DNA of 44,812 nt from Dehalococcoidia bacterium (GCA_020847765.1 JADLBJ010000052.1:1-44812); one strand, 5' to 3'. Counted from the first letter of the stretch, positions 23,047-31,021 are shown. Made by a program: numbers and translations. The notes: generated from the sequence alone by a model not told the origin.

Positions 23047-24060
23047 CTATACGCCGGCCGCGGCGGCGAGCTGCGCCAGGAACTGGTGGCTCATGAACGT
23101 CAGCCCCGCGACCTGCACGCGCAGGTCCTTCCCGGCGATGAACATCCGTGCGCCGGCCTGGAGGCAGACGAACGCCTTGAAGGGCACGAACAGGCGGTAA
23201 TACCGCAGGCTGTCGCGGTCCACGCGGATGCCGCTGACCTGTTCGTAGTGGGCGAGGATCTGCTCGAAGTCCCAGAGCTGGCCGAGGCCCTGCTGGGCGG
23301 CCCATCCCCAGTCCTCCGTCGGGTCCCCGAGGTGGGTGAGCTCCCAGTCGCTCATGGCGGCGATCTTCGTGCCCTGCCAGATCTCCTCGGTCATGCCGTT
23401 GTTGCCCTTGACGAGGGTCACGCGCGGCGCGCTCGTCGGGCAGTGCTCCTTCAGCCAGGCGAGGACCTGGGCCATCGCCGGGTAGGGCTCCGGCTGGATG
23501 CGGTAGAAGATCTCCTCCCAGAGCTCCAGGTCGAGGCGAGCGCTCTGCGCCGCGTCCGCCGGGATGCGCCATTCGGGGTAGAGGTCCTTCATCTCCGCGA
23601 AGCCGTGCTTGCGCCAGTCGAGCGTGTGCACTTTCGCCATCTGCTCGGCGTGCTCCTTGGCCATGGCGACGTGCATGTCGCGGTAGGCGGGATCGCCGAG
23701 GTGGGGGATGTCGACCGCGCCCTCCACCTTCTCGCGGACGTAGAACTCGCGGCCGTCCATCAGCCACTCGCGGTCGCGCTCGTACCAGAGTACGCGGGCG
23801 ACGCGGATGTCCGTGCCCTGGAGCCGCCGGTAGACCTCGTATTCGTACGAGAGCGGGAGCGGGACGATGCTGCCGCCCGGCGTGTCCATGCGGAAGGTGA
23901 AGCCACGGCTGGCCGCCCGCCCCTCTTCTTCGAACGCCGTGTCGACGAGCCAGGTCTCGCGCGAGATGCCGGGGAAGACGCGCGTGAGGCTCGTCACGGC
24001 GAGGTTGCGTGCCTCCGGCAGGCGGTAGCCCAGATACTTTGCGACGGCGGCTCCGTCCAC
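23047..24060 (-). CDS. Kinase-fold (APH/ACAD10-like) protein lacking the HGD motif, copy 2
   Basis: A 337-aa paralogue of the protein at 18226. A longer frame runs upstream, but the GTG at 24060 is preferred: GGGGGG stands 5 nt before it and the resulting length matches copy 1. FPGISRETWLVD, LVKGNNGMTEEIW and MSDWELTHLGDPTEDWGW correspond block for block. Again the catalytic HGDxxxxN is K218-G-N220-N, with D238 kept in SDWE. The shared motif change at shared positions argues that it is a conserved state, not decay. The gene diverges from the RDHSWG copy 2 gene, and TATTAT (minus sense, near 24113) is a possible -10. Confidence 0.85.
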   Translation of the reverse strand: MDGAAVAKYLGYRLPEARNLAVTSLTRVFPGISRETWLVDTAFEEEGRAASRGFTFRMDTPGGSIVPLPLSYEYEVYRRLQGTDIRVARVLWYERDREWLMDGREFYVREKVEGAVDIPHLGDPAYRDMHVAMAKEHAEQMAKVHTLDWRKHGFAEMKDLYPEWRIPADAAQSARLDLELWEEIFYRIQPEPYPAMAQVLAWLKEHCPTSAPRVTLVKGNNGMTEEIWQGTKIAAMSDWELTHLGDPTEDWGWAAQQGLGQLWDFEQILAHYEQVSGIRVDRDSLRYYRLFVPFKAFVCLQAGARMFIAGKDLRVQVAGLTFMSHQFLAQLAAAAGV

Positions 24061-24150
24061 GCAGGCCCCCCTTTCCGTGCTCGGACGAGGGTCCGGGCAC
24101 CGGCGGGGGGATAATAGGCGAAAAGGCCGGACCCCGGAAGGGCACCGCCG

Positions 24151-24180
24151 TTGAAACGCCTCCACGCCCCGGGGTAGAGT
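24151..24180 (+). promoter_or_regulatory. Promoter TTGAAA-18-TAGAGT
   Basis: TTGAAA (24151-24156) and TAGAGT (24175-24180) with 18-nt spacing, in a divergent gap. The predicted start is near 24187, leaving an ~80-nt leader before the RDHSWG copy 2 ATG. Confidence 0.5.
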
Positions 24181-24265
24181 GTGGCCGCTTTCCCGACGGG
24201 CGGCCGTTCCCGCCGCGAGCACCACCGACGCTCGCAGCCGCCGGAGCCAGGAGTGGAGAAACGCC

Positions 24266-25438
24266 ATGATCACGCCATACGACGAATTCCCCGTCCACCA
24301 GTCCTCGCGGCCGTTTAGCGAGATACCCGCCACGGACTACGCCTGGGACGACGGCTACTTCTTCGGCGTCTACAACGCCAGCGAGGACGCCTTCTTCTAC
24401 TCCGGCATGCGCGTGAGCCCGAACACGGACATGATCGGCGGCTACGCCGGCCTCAACGTCGCCGGCCGGCAGTTCACCACGCGGCTGAAGCGGCCCTGGC
24501 GGCAGAAGTTCGACACGAGCATTGGGCCGCTGGCCTACCGCTTCGTGGAGCCGCTGAAGGTTGTCCGCCTCGCGCTCGGCCCCAACGACTCAGAGCTGAC
24601 GTTCGACCTGGAGTGGGTCGGGCTGAGCGACGTGTATGTCGAGCCCCACCACGAGGCGTGGTCGCGCGGGCGGCGCACGACGGACCAGACGCGCTACAAC
24701 CAGAGCGGCACGGCGCGCGGCTGGATCCAGCTGCGCGGCCGCCGCTTCGACCTCCGCGAGGGCGAATGGTGGGCCAGCCGCGACCATTCCTGGGGGCTCT
24801 ACTCCCAGCGCGCGCCGCTCATGCCGGAATCGCGATGGCTGCCGCCGCCCGAGGCCCCGGCCGTGCGCCAGGCGTTGCGCTGGGCCTGCTGGTGGGGATC
24901 GCCCGGCCATTCCGGCTTCTTCAGCGTGCACGAATCCGAGGACGGCGAGCAGGTGCAGATGAACGACGTCTTTGGCACGCCGCTGGAAGGCGGGATCGAC
25001 TTCCAGGGTGCCGCGCCCCAGCGCCGGCTGGTCGCGGCTCGGCACGAGCTCGAGTTCGTCGAAGGCACACGCCGCCTGAAGCGCGGCACGTGGCACCTGA
25101 CCGACGACCAGGGCGGGCAGTGGACGCAGGTCTACGAGACCGGTGCCTGCGCCTGGAACCCCGTCACCATCGGCTATGGCGCGGGCAGCTGGAAGGACGG
25201 CGGCGGCATTGGCACCTACCACGCCAGCGGCCAGCTCCACCAGGAGTGGGACGAATTCGACTTCACCAGGCAGCCCTACGACCACACGCTCTACAACGGC
25301 GTCCAGCTGAAGAACGCGCACAGCCCGGAATACCTGGCGGCCGTCACGACGACGGCTCCGGACGGCACGGTGACGCGGGGCTCGGCCCACGTGGAGCTGT
25401 TCCTGCACGGGCGTTTCAAGCCCTACGGGTTCGAGTAG
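24266..25438 (+). CDS. RDHSWG-motif protein, copy 2 (unknown function)
   Basis: A 390-aa paralogue of the protein at 10245. YDEFPVHQSSRPFSEIP at the start matches DDLQVHQLASPFSHVG there, and EGEWWASRDHSWGLY matches ERWWGARDHSWGIR. Many conserved aromatic and acidic residues in beta-rich stretches suggest a double beta-barrel like CrtC/AttH proteins (inference). The ATG at 24266 has AGGAG 13 nt upstream; a longer frame from 24179 lacks a ribosome site. Its place in the island, divergent from the kinase-fold gene, suggests a step on the same substrate; copy 1 may act elsewhere or on a related one. Confidence 0.8.
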   Translation: MITPYDEFPVHQSSRPFSEIPATDYAWDDGYFFGVYNASEDAFFYSGMRVSPNTDMIGGYAGLNVAGRQFTTRLKRPWRQKFDTSIGPLAYRFVEPLKVVRLALGPNDSELTFDLEWVGLSDVYVEPHHEAWSRGRRTTDQTRYNQSGTARGWIQLRGRRFDLREGEWWASRDHSWGLYSQRAPLMPESRWLPPPEAPAVRQALRWACWWGSPGHSGFFSVHESEDGEQVQMNDVFGTPLEGGIDFQGAAPQRRLVAARHELEFVEGTRRLKRGTWHLTDDQGGQWTQVYETGACAWNPVTIGYGAGSWKDGGGIGTYHASGQLHQEWDEFDFTRQPYDHTLYNGVQLKNAHSPEYLAAVTTTAPDGTVTRGSAHVELFLHGRFKPYGFE

Positions 25439-25467
25439 CGCCGGATGCTCCGTCTCGTGCCGCGCTT

Positions 25468-25489
25468 GCCGGCCCCCATATCGGCCGGC
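25468..25489. terminator. Hairpin between convergent genes
   Basis: GCCGGCC (25468-25474) and GGCCGGC (25483-25489) with loop CCCATATC form a 7-bp stem between the stops at 25438 (+) and 25528 (-). No U-run follows; bidirectional termination is possible. Confidence 0.45.
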
Positions 25490-25498
25490 GGGGAGGAG

Positions 25499-25530
25499 CT
25501 CTCACTCCTCACTCCTCGCTCCTTGCCTCA
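25499..25530 (-). repeat. Purine heptad tract (minus sense) starting at the GltD-like stop
   Basis: In minus sense: TGAGGCAAGGAGCGAGGAGT then GAGGAGTGAGAG. It begins with the TGA of the gene at 25528 and runs 29 nt past it, as in the six other examples in this window. Confidence 0.6.
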
Positions 25531-26979
25531 GCGCACGCGGCGAGGCGGGACCGTCTCCAGGTAGGCGCAGATCGCCTCGGCGGCGCGGCGGCCGTCCGCC
25601 AGGGCGGTGACCACGAGGTCCGCCCCGTTGACGTTGTCGCCCCCGGCGAAGACGCCCGGCCGACTCGTCCGCCCGTAGTCGTCGATCTGGACGAGCGCCT
25701 TGCGGTCCGTCTTCAGGCCGGCCGTCGTCTGCGGCACGATCGGGTCGGCGCCGTAGCCGATGGCGATGGCGACCGTGTCGGCGGGGACGACGTACTCGCT
25801 GCCCTTGATCGGCCGCGGCGCGCGCCGCCCGGAGGCGTCGGGCTCGCCCAGCTCCATCTTCTGCAGCTCCACCGCGGTTACGTTCCCTTGGTCGTCCCCG
25901 ATGATGCGGGTGGGGAGGGTGAGCATGGCGAACTCGACGCCCTCCTCGCGCGCGTTCTTCCGCTCCTCGCCGCGGCCGAGCATCTCCGCCTCCGTCCGCC
26001 GGTAGACGCACGTCACCTTCTCGGCGCCAAGGCGGATGGCCGTGCGCACGCAGTCCATCGAGGTGTCGCCGCCGCCGATGACGACGACGTTGTGCGGCTG
26101 GGCCAGCGGCGCGCGCAGGTGCTCGGGGAGCTGCTCGGGGCGGAGGTTGCCGCGCACCAGGAAGTCCGTCGCCGAATGGACGCCGTGCAGCTGCTCGCCT
26201 TCGATCTGCATCTCGTTGCCGACGCCCGCGCCCGTCCCCACGAAGACGGCGTCGAACTCACCCGTGAGGAGGTCGTCGATCGTGACGTCGCGGCCGACGT
26301 AGGTGTTGCAGACGAACTTGACGCCGAGCGCCTCGAGGTGGGCCAGGTACTCGTCGACGATCGACTTGCGCATCTTGAAGTTGGGGATGCCGTAGACGAG
26401 CACGCCGCCTGGCTCCGGCCAGTATTCGAAGACCGTGCAGGCGTGGCCCTGGAGCGCGACCTGCTCGGCGACGGCGAGCCCGGCCGGCCCGGCGCCGACG
26501 ACGGCGACGTTCCGCCCGCTCGGCTCGGGCATGTAGCGCGGCAGCGGGTAGCCGCCGAGGTCGCGCCGCTGGGCGTCGGTGCAGAAGGCCTCGAGCTTGC
26601 CGATCGTGACGGGCGGCTCGCTGCGGCCGTCCGGGCGAATGGCAAAGCCGACGACGCAGGCGCCCTCGCAGAGCTTCTCCTGGGGGCAGAGCCGGCCGCA
26701 CATCTCCGGCAGGTTGCTTGTCTCGCGGAACTTGTTCGCCGCCTCCTGAAAGTCACCCAGCTCGAGCAGGGCGAAGGCACCGGGGATGTCGTTATGGACG
26801 GGGCACGCCTCCTGGCACGGTGCCGAGGGGCACTGGATGCAACGCGAGGCCTCGATCCGGGCGGCGTTCAGGTCGAAGCCGAGGTATGTCTCCTCGAAGT
26901 TCCGCTTCCGTGCCTCGGGGTCCTGTTTCGGCACCGGCTGAACGCTGACGGCGAGACGACGCTGAACCTGGTTGGTCAT
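25528..26979 (-). CDS. GltD-like NAD(P)H-dependent flavin/iron-sulfur oxidoreductase
   Basis: A 483-aa protein of the glutamate synthase small-subunit (GltD) type. N-terminal cysteines CIQCPSAPCQEACP and CGRLCPQEKLCEGAC bind two [4Fe-4S] clusters. VAVVGAGPAGLAVAEQVALQ then EPGGVLVYGIP is the FAD site, and VVVIGGGDTSMDCVRTAIRL with VTCVYRRTEAEM is the NAD(P)H site; FAGGDNVNGADLVVTALADG closes the fold. No GltB is nearby. It sits downstream of the Mo enzyme on the same strand, so it may carry electrons for that enzyme rather than make glutamate. The start MTNQVQ at 26979 gives the family's usual length; a longer frame crosses the repeat tract. Confidence 0.88.
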   Translation of the reverse strand: MTNQVQRRLAVSVQPVPKQDPEARKRNFEETYLGFDLNAARIEASRCIQCPSAPCQEACPVHNDIPGAFALLELGDFQEAANKFRETSNLPEMCGRLCPQEKLCEGACVVGFAIRPDGRSEPPVTIGKLEAFCTDAQRRDLGGYPLPRYMPEPSGRNVAVVGAGPAGLAVAEQVALQGHACTVFEYWPEPGGVLVYGIPNFKMRKSIVDEYLAHLEALGVKFVCNTYVGRDVTIDDLLTGEFDAVFVGTGAGVGNEMQIEGEQLHGVHSATDFLVRGNLRPEQLPEHLRAPLAQPHNVVVIGGGDTSMDCVRTAIRLGAEKVTCVYRRTEAEMLGRGEERKNAREEGVEFAMLTLPTRIIGDDQGNVTAVELQKMELGEPDASGRRAPRPIKGSEYVVPADTVAIAIGYGADPIVPQTTAGLKTDRKALVQIDDYGRTSRPGVFAGGDNVNGADLVVTALADGRRAAEAICAYLETVPPRRVR

Positions 26980-27074
26980 AAAACAGGGGCGCCGCTGCCA
27001 GCGCCCGACCTCCGGAGCACGCGCGTTGCGCGGGTTCTGAAACGAATCCTTACCGCCCCATCGCGCGCTGTCAA

Positions 27075-27108
27075 CGAGGGGTGAGGAGTGAGGAGTGAGG
27101 AGTAAGGC
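27075..27108 (-). repeat. Pyrimidine tract (minus sense) before the GltD-like gene
   Basis: On the plus strand GTGAGGA is repeated three times (27081-27101) then GTAAGG. In gene sense it is a CTCACTCC tract about 100 nt before the ATG at 26979. Confidence 0.65.
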
Positions 27109-27142
27109 CACCTCCCCGCCGTCGGGCGCGGCGAGGGGCGGT

Positions 27143-27182
27143 CCCTCACTCACCCCTCTCTTCTCACTTCTCGCTTCTCGCC
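27143..27182 (-). repeat. Purine tract (minus sense) at the Mo-enzyme stop
   Basis: In minus sense GGCGAGAAGCGAGAAGTGAG then AAGAGAGGGGTGAGTGAGG. The last residues of the Mo enzyme (ARSEK) and its TGA come from the tract. It is complementary in type to 27075-27108, with a G/C-rich linker between. Confidence 0.65.
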
Positions 27183-29923
27183 AGGCCGACGCGCGTGCCG
27201 CGCATGACGGGGCAGGGCTGCCACTGCGTCGCCCAGTAGCGCAGGTGGCCGTAGCCGCCGGCCAGGTGCAGCCATTTGACCATCCCCGGCTCGGTGTCGT
27301 TCGGGTTCGACCAGCCGGGGAACTGGTAGGGATCGAAGCCGTTGTACATCACGACCTGGCCCGGCTGCGGCGAGGGCGAGACGAGCGCCGCCACGCGGAA
27401 CTCGCCCTGGTCGTTGAAGACGCGCACCACGTCGTTGTCGGCAATGCCCAGGCGGGTGGCGTCCCCGCTGTTGACAACGAGGTGGGGCGTCCCGCGGTGC
27501 GTCTCCAGCATCATCCGCGCCGCCGTGTTGTCTGAATGGACGCTCCAGCGGTTGTGGCCGCTCGTCAGCTGGAAGGGGTAGTCGCCGCCGCTGGCGGGGG
27601 GCTCCTTGTGGCAGGGCAGCTGCTCGCCCGCCTCGATGAACCATTCGTGGTCGACGTACAGCTGGGCGCGGCGCGTGAGCGTCGGGTAGGGAGCACCTTT
27701 CTCCACGTGGTCGCGGTAGGGGGCGTAGGTCTCATTGGGCTGCGGCTCCGTCGCCTGGGCGAGCGAGCGCGGGCTGATGCCGAGCCCCTGCCAGCGCATG
27801 ATCCCGCGCTCGCGGATAGAGGCCAGGCTCGCGTCTTCGGGCAGCACGCCGGTGAGTGCGCTGTCGCGCATCATCTCGTCGGCGATCACCTCCTCGTCGA
27901 CGAAGACGCCGTTGCGCGTGAAGGCGGCGTGGGCGCTGGCCGGGTCGCGGCGCACGCCACGCGCGTCGGTGTAGGGCGCGAGGCCGCGGGCGCGGGCGCG
28001 TTCCTCCAGCTTCTCGGCCAGGCGGCGGAAGGCCTCCCATTCGTGCACCGCCTCGCCCGGCGGCTCCGCCGCTTTGTCGGAGAAGGTCAGGTTCATCGTG
28101 TGCGTCGTCGAAAAGCAGAAGCCGATCTTCTCGTACTGCCCCGCGCAGGGCAGGACGTAGTCGGAGTAGAGCGCCGTCGTGCTCATGCGCACGTCCAGGG
28201 TCACGACGAGCGAGAGCTTCGGCCAGACGTGTTCCAGGAGCTGGTTGGCGCCGCGTGTCCGCCGCAGGACGTTCCCGCCGCACTCGATGATGACGCGCGT
28301 CGGCTGGTCGGCACGGGGGTAGTCCACGCCCGCCCACCAGCCGCGCGCCATCGCCTCCTGGAAGTACTCGTCGAAGGGGCGCTTCATGGAGGGGTCGTGC
28401 CATTCGCTCCGGTTCCACACTTCGCGGAAGCCGGCGTGGTGGTACCACCAGAGGATGGGCGGCACCATCACGGCGCCCGCCCGCTTGGCCCCGTCAATGC
28501 CCGCGATGAGGGGCGTGAGCGAAGGGTCGGCGACGGCCGCCGCCTGGTAGGCCGCGTCGCGCGCTTCCAGCAGGCCGACGACCTCCTCCGGCCCACGCCG
28601 CGACTTGAAGCCGAAGGTCGTCGCGCCGTCGAAAAGGCCGGAGAGCCACACGCGCACGCCCGTGCCCTTGCGCCCCCAGTTGCCCGTCAGCGCCATGAGG
28701 AGGAGCTGCGAGCGCTCGATGAGGTCGCCGTGGTAGTACTTGCCCGCGCCGCCGAGGGCGCCGAGGATGCTCGTCCGGCGGCGGGCGATCATTCGTGCCA
28801 GGTTGCGCACGGCGTCGGCGTGGAGGCCGCAGATGGCCGCTGCCCGCTCCGGCGTGTAGTCGGCCAGGCGTTCGCGCATGAGGGTGAACACGGTCGTCAC
28901 ATGGCGCTCGCCCGCATGCGTCTGCACAGTGAAGTCCCCTTCGAGCACTGGCCGGGCCTCGCCCCAGAAGAGGGTGCCGCGGGGCGCAGGCAGGGGCCGG
29001 CCGCTGGCCTCGTCCCAGGCGTAGAACTGCTCCTCGCTGCCGCCCTCGACCATGTCCGATTCGCGCAGGTAGCGGCTCGTCGCCCGGTCGACGAGCAGGG
29101 GGAGGTCTGTCTGCTCGCGCACGAAGGCCTCGTTCACGAGCCCCTCTTCGACGACGACGTGGGCCATGCCCAGGGCGAGAGCCGCGTCGCTGCCGACGCG
29201 TACGGGCAGGTACTGGTCGGCGTGGACGGCCGAGGGCGAGAAGTCGGGCGCGATCGTCACCACCTCGCAGCCGTGGTAGCGCGCCTCGTTGACGAAGTGG
29301 ACATAGGGGATGCGTGTGTAGTTCGGGTTGCCAAACCAGATGATGAACACCTCGGCGTGGAACCAGTCGTCCACGCTGCTGACGGGGCCGAGGTCGCCGT
29401 AGGTGAGGTAGTAGCCGGGGGCGAAGTCGTTCATCTCGGCGTTCACGTCCGTCGTGAGGCCGCCGAAGGCCCCCAGGAAGCGGCTGCGGGCCGTGCCCGT
29501 GACCGGCGCGGTGTTGCAGCCGGAGGGGGCGACGACCGACTCCGGCCCGACCTCGGCGACGGCGTCGAGGATGCCGTCGGCGATGGCCGTCGCCGCTTCG
29601 TCCCAGCTGACGCGCTGCCAGCGGCCTTCGCCGCGCTTGCCGACGCGCTTCAGCGGGTAGCGCAACCGCTCTTCGCCTTCGAGCATGCGCGACCAGGCGG
29701 CGCCCTTCTGGCAGCCCATCGGGTTCATGTCGGGCACGCCCTCTTCGACGACGGGGAAGACGCCGGCGGGCTCTTCGCGCACCACCCGGCCGTCCTGCAC
29801 GTAGGCGCGCATGGGGCAGTTGCTCGGGTAGCAGTCGACGCAGTGGGAGACCCAGGCGACGCGGTCCCAGGCCCAGGCGTCGCGGTAGCGCTGGGCGGAG
29901 TCGGCCGAAGTGGTGACGGTCAT
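27164..29923 (-). CDS. Type II molybdopterin oxidoreductase catalytic subunit (EbdA/SerA-like)
   Basis: A 919-aa molybdenum-bis-pterin enzyme. The N-terminal [4Fe-4S] ligands are H27, C31, C36 and C71 (SHCVDCYPSNCP; MGCQKG), with 35 residues between the last two, as in type II enzymes. CQKGAAWSRMLEG, PLKRVGKRGEGRWQRVSWDE, EMNDFAPGYYLTYG (likely Mo-binding Asp) and ADQYLPVRVGSDAALALGMA match ethylbenzene dehydrogenase, selenate reductase and steroid C25 dehydrogenase. Those hydroxylate or reduce substrates without oxygen. The family normally has beta (ferredoxin-like) and gamma (haem) subunits and a Tat signal; none are visible here. MTVTTS at 29923 is taken as the start. Confidence 0.87.
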   Translation of the reverse strand: MTVTTSADSAQRYRDAWAWDRVAWVSHCVDCYPSNCPMRAYVQDGRVVREEPAGVFPVVEEGVPDMNPMGCQKGAAWSRMLEGEERLRYPLKRVGKRGEGRWQRVSWDEAATAIADGILDAVAEVGPESVVAPSGCNTAPVTGTARSRFLGAFGGLTTDVNAEMNDFAPGYYLTYGDLGPVSSVDDWFHAEVFIIWFGNPNYTRIPYVHFVNEARYHGCEVVTIAPDFSPSAVHADQYLPVRVGSDAALALGMAHVVVEEGLVNEAFVREQTDLPLLVDRATSRYLRESDMVEGGSEEQFYAWDEASGRPLPAPRGTLFWGEARPVLEGDFTVQTHAGERHVTTVFTLMRERLADYTPERAAAICGLHADAVRNLARMIARRRTSILGALGGAGKYYHGDLIERSQLLLMALTGNWGRKGTGVRVWLSGLFDGATTFGFKSRRGPEEVVGLLEARDAAYQAAAVADPSLTPLIAGIDGAKRAGAVMVPPILWWYHHAGFREVWNRSEWHDPSMKRPFDEYFQEAMARGWWAGVDYPRADQPTRVIIECGGNVLRRTRGANQLLEHVWPKLSLVVTLDVRMSTTALYSDYVLPCAGQYEKIGFCFSTTHTMNLTFSDKAAEPPGEAVHEWEAFRRLAEKLEERARARGLAPYTDARGVRRDPASAHAAFTRNGVFVDEEVIADEMMRDSALTGVLPEDASLASIRERGIMRWQGLGISPRSLAQATEPQPNETYAPYRDHVEKGAPYPTLTRRAQLYVDHEWFIEAGEQLPCHKEPPASGGDYPFQLTSGHNRWSVHSDNTAARMMLETHRGTPHLVVNSGDATRLGIADNDVVRVFNDQGEFRVAALVSPSPQPGQVVMYNGFDPYQFPGWSNPNDTEPGMVKWLHLAGGYGHLRYWATQWQPCPVMRGTRVGLARSEK

Positions 29924-30195
29924 CGGGCGCTGGCCTTTCGGAGGTGGCGCGGGGGCGGGCACCGCCATCTTGCGGAGCGCAAAGGCCGACATCCCATGAT
30001 CCGGGTCATGCGATGGTTCTGCAAGGAAAACGGCCGGGAAAGACCATTCGATTGACATATACAACTAGTTCGGGACGCACTACCCTCCCGACGTCGCAGC
30101 AGGGGTGTCACGCGCGGCATGCCAGTGCCGGCAAACGCAAGCAGGGGCCGACAGCAGCGAGATCGGCCCCTATCTCGACCAGGGAGGATCCAACC
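29924..30195. other. Divergent intergenic region with AT-rich centre
   Basis: The gap between the Mo enzyme and the secreted-protein gene contains an A+T-rich island at 30046-30070 with TTGACA at 30052-30057 on the plus strand and TATATG in minus sense beside it. These could be overlapping divergent promoters. TACCCT at 30081 is 23 nt past the TTGACA, too far for a standard -10. Confidence 0.4.
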
Positions 30196-30873
30196 GTGTC
30201 CAGACGACTCCGTGCTCTGGCTGGCGCGTTCGGTGCGTCGGCCACGCTGCTCCTGGCCCTTTTCGGCGGTGCGAGCGTAGCCAGCGCCACGCCGCTCGGC
30301 CAGGCCTGCAGCAGCTCCATCATCGACCAGTCGAACGCTGGCAACTTCACCGTCCTCTCGAGCGGCTCCGGCCACCTGGACGGCAACATGAACGACAACC
30401 TCTCCAACCCGCGCCATGGCAGCGTCAACTGGAGCCTGACCGAGGTCGTGACGAACAACACGCCAACCTCGGTCGGCCCCGCCAGCATGCGCGGCACGCT
30501 GAACCTCACCATCCGCTGGGACGACCGCTCCCTCGGCGTGACCAAGTTCACGTCGGACTGCATCGACCTCGCGGCGGCCATGCCCGGCTTCGTCGATGGG
30601 CACTTCCATGGCTTTGCGACGAACTTCCCCGGTAACCTGGGAAGCTACGACACCCCGGTCTTCCTCGACTTCGACCTGTACACGACGACCCATCCGGCGC
30701 AGATCCTCGAGGGGGCGATTGTGCCGGTCAGCGGGGCCGGCGTCTGCGATCCGAACTGGGCTGACAAGCTCTCCTTCGGGCCGGACACAAGCACAGTCGG
30801 CAGCCACACGCTCACGAACAGCCAGACGAAGAACTGGGTGGACGACGAGCTCGACTGCTTCGCCGGCCTCTGA
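30196..30873 (+). CDS. Secreted protein of unknown function
   Basis: A 225-aa protein starting at a GTG at 30196 with AGGGAGGA 8 nt upstream. The N-terminus MSRRLRALAGAFGASATLLL then ALFGGASVASA is a classic Sec signal peptide, cleaved probably after ASA (about residue 31). The mature part is rich in Asn, Ser and Thr, has three or four cysteines (CSSS, DCID, GVCDP, DCF) that could form disulfides, and looks beta-rich. No known domain is recognised. It is transcribed apart from the Mo enzyme, facing away. Confidence 0.75.
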   Translation: MSRRLRALAGAFGASATLLLALFGGASVASATPLGQACSSSIIDQSNAGNFTVLSSGSGHLDGNMNDNLSNPRHGSVNWSLTEVVTNNTPTSVGPASMRGTLNLTIRWDDRSLGVTKFTSDCIDLAAAMPGFVDGHFHGFATNFPGNLGSYDTPVFLDFDLYTTTHPAQILEGAIVPVSGAGVCDPNWADKLSFGPDTSTVGSHTLTNSQTKNWVDDELDCFAGL

Positions 30874-30980
30874 CCGGCGCCTGCACCAGGCCGGCGGGGG
30901 CCACGGCGCTCCCGTCGGCGCCCCTGGCAGCCCGATGGCATGACCCGGCTGTCGGGGGACGCGGCTGCGGCGGCGCAGGC

Positions 30981-31001
30981 CGCTCTCCTCACTCCTCGCT
31001 C
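30981..31001 (+). repeat. Pyrimidine tract before the MFS gene
   Basis: CGCTCTCCTCACTCCTCGCT, of the CTCACTCC family, ends 8 nt before the TAGGAT box at 31009. Confidence 0.55.
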
Positions 31002-31008
31002 AGACCGT

Positions 31009-31014
31009 TAGGAT
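31009..31014 (+). promoter_or_regulatory. -10 box TAGGAT of a probable leaderless promoter
   Basis: TAGGAT, then 7 nt, then ATG at 31022. An earlier in-frame ATG (31013) overlaps the box itself and is therefore unlikely to start translation. Confidence 0.5.
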
Positions 31015-31021
31015 GACGGTA

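Noticed and set aside
23047..24333. Start at 24333 for kinase-fold copy 2
   Set aside because: The first ~90 residues are low-complexity and overlap the divergent gene. The GTG at 24060 has GGGGGG before it and matches the length of copy 1.
29924..30064. N-terminal extension of the Mo enzyme to 30064
   Set aside because: The extra residues have no Tat motif or homology, cross the A+T-rich promoter region, and the MTVTTS start fits the family better.
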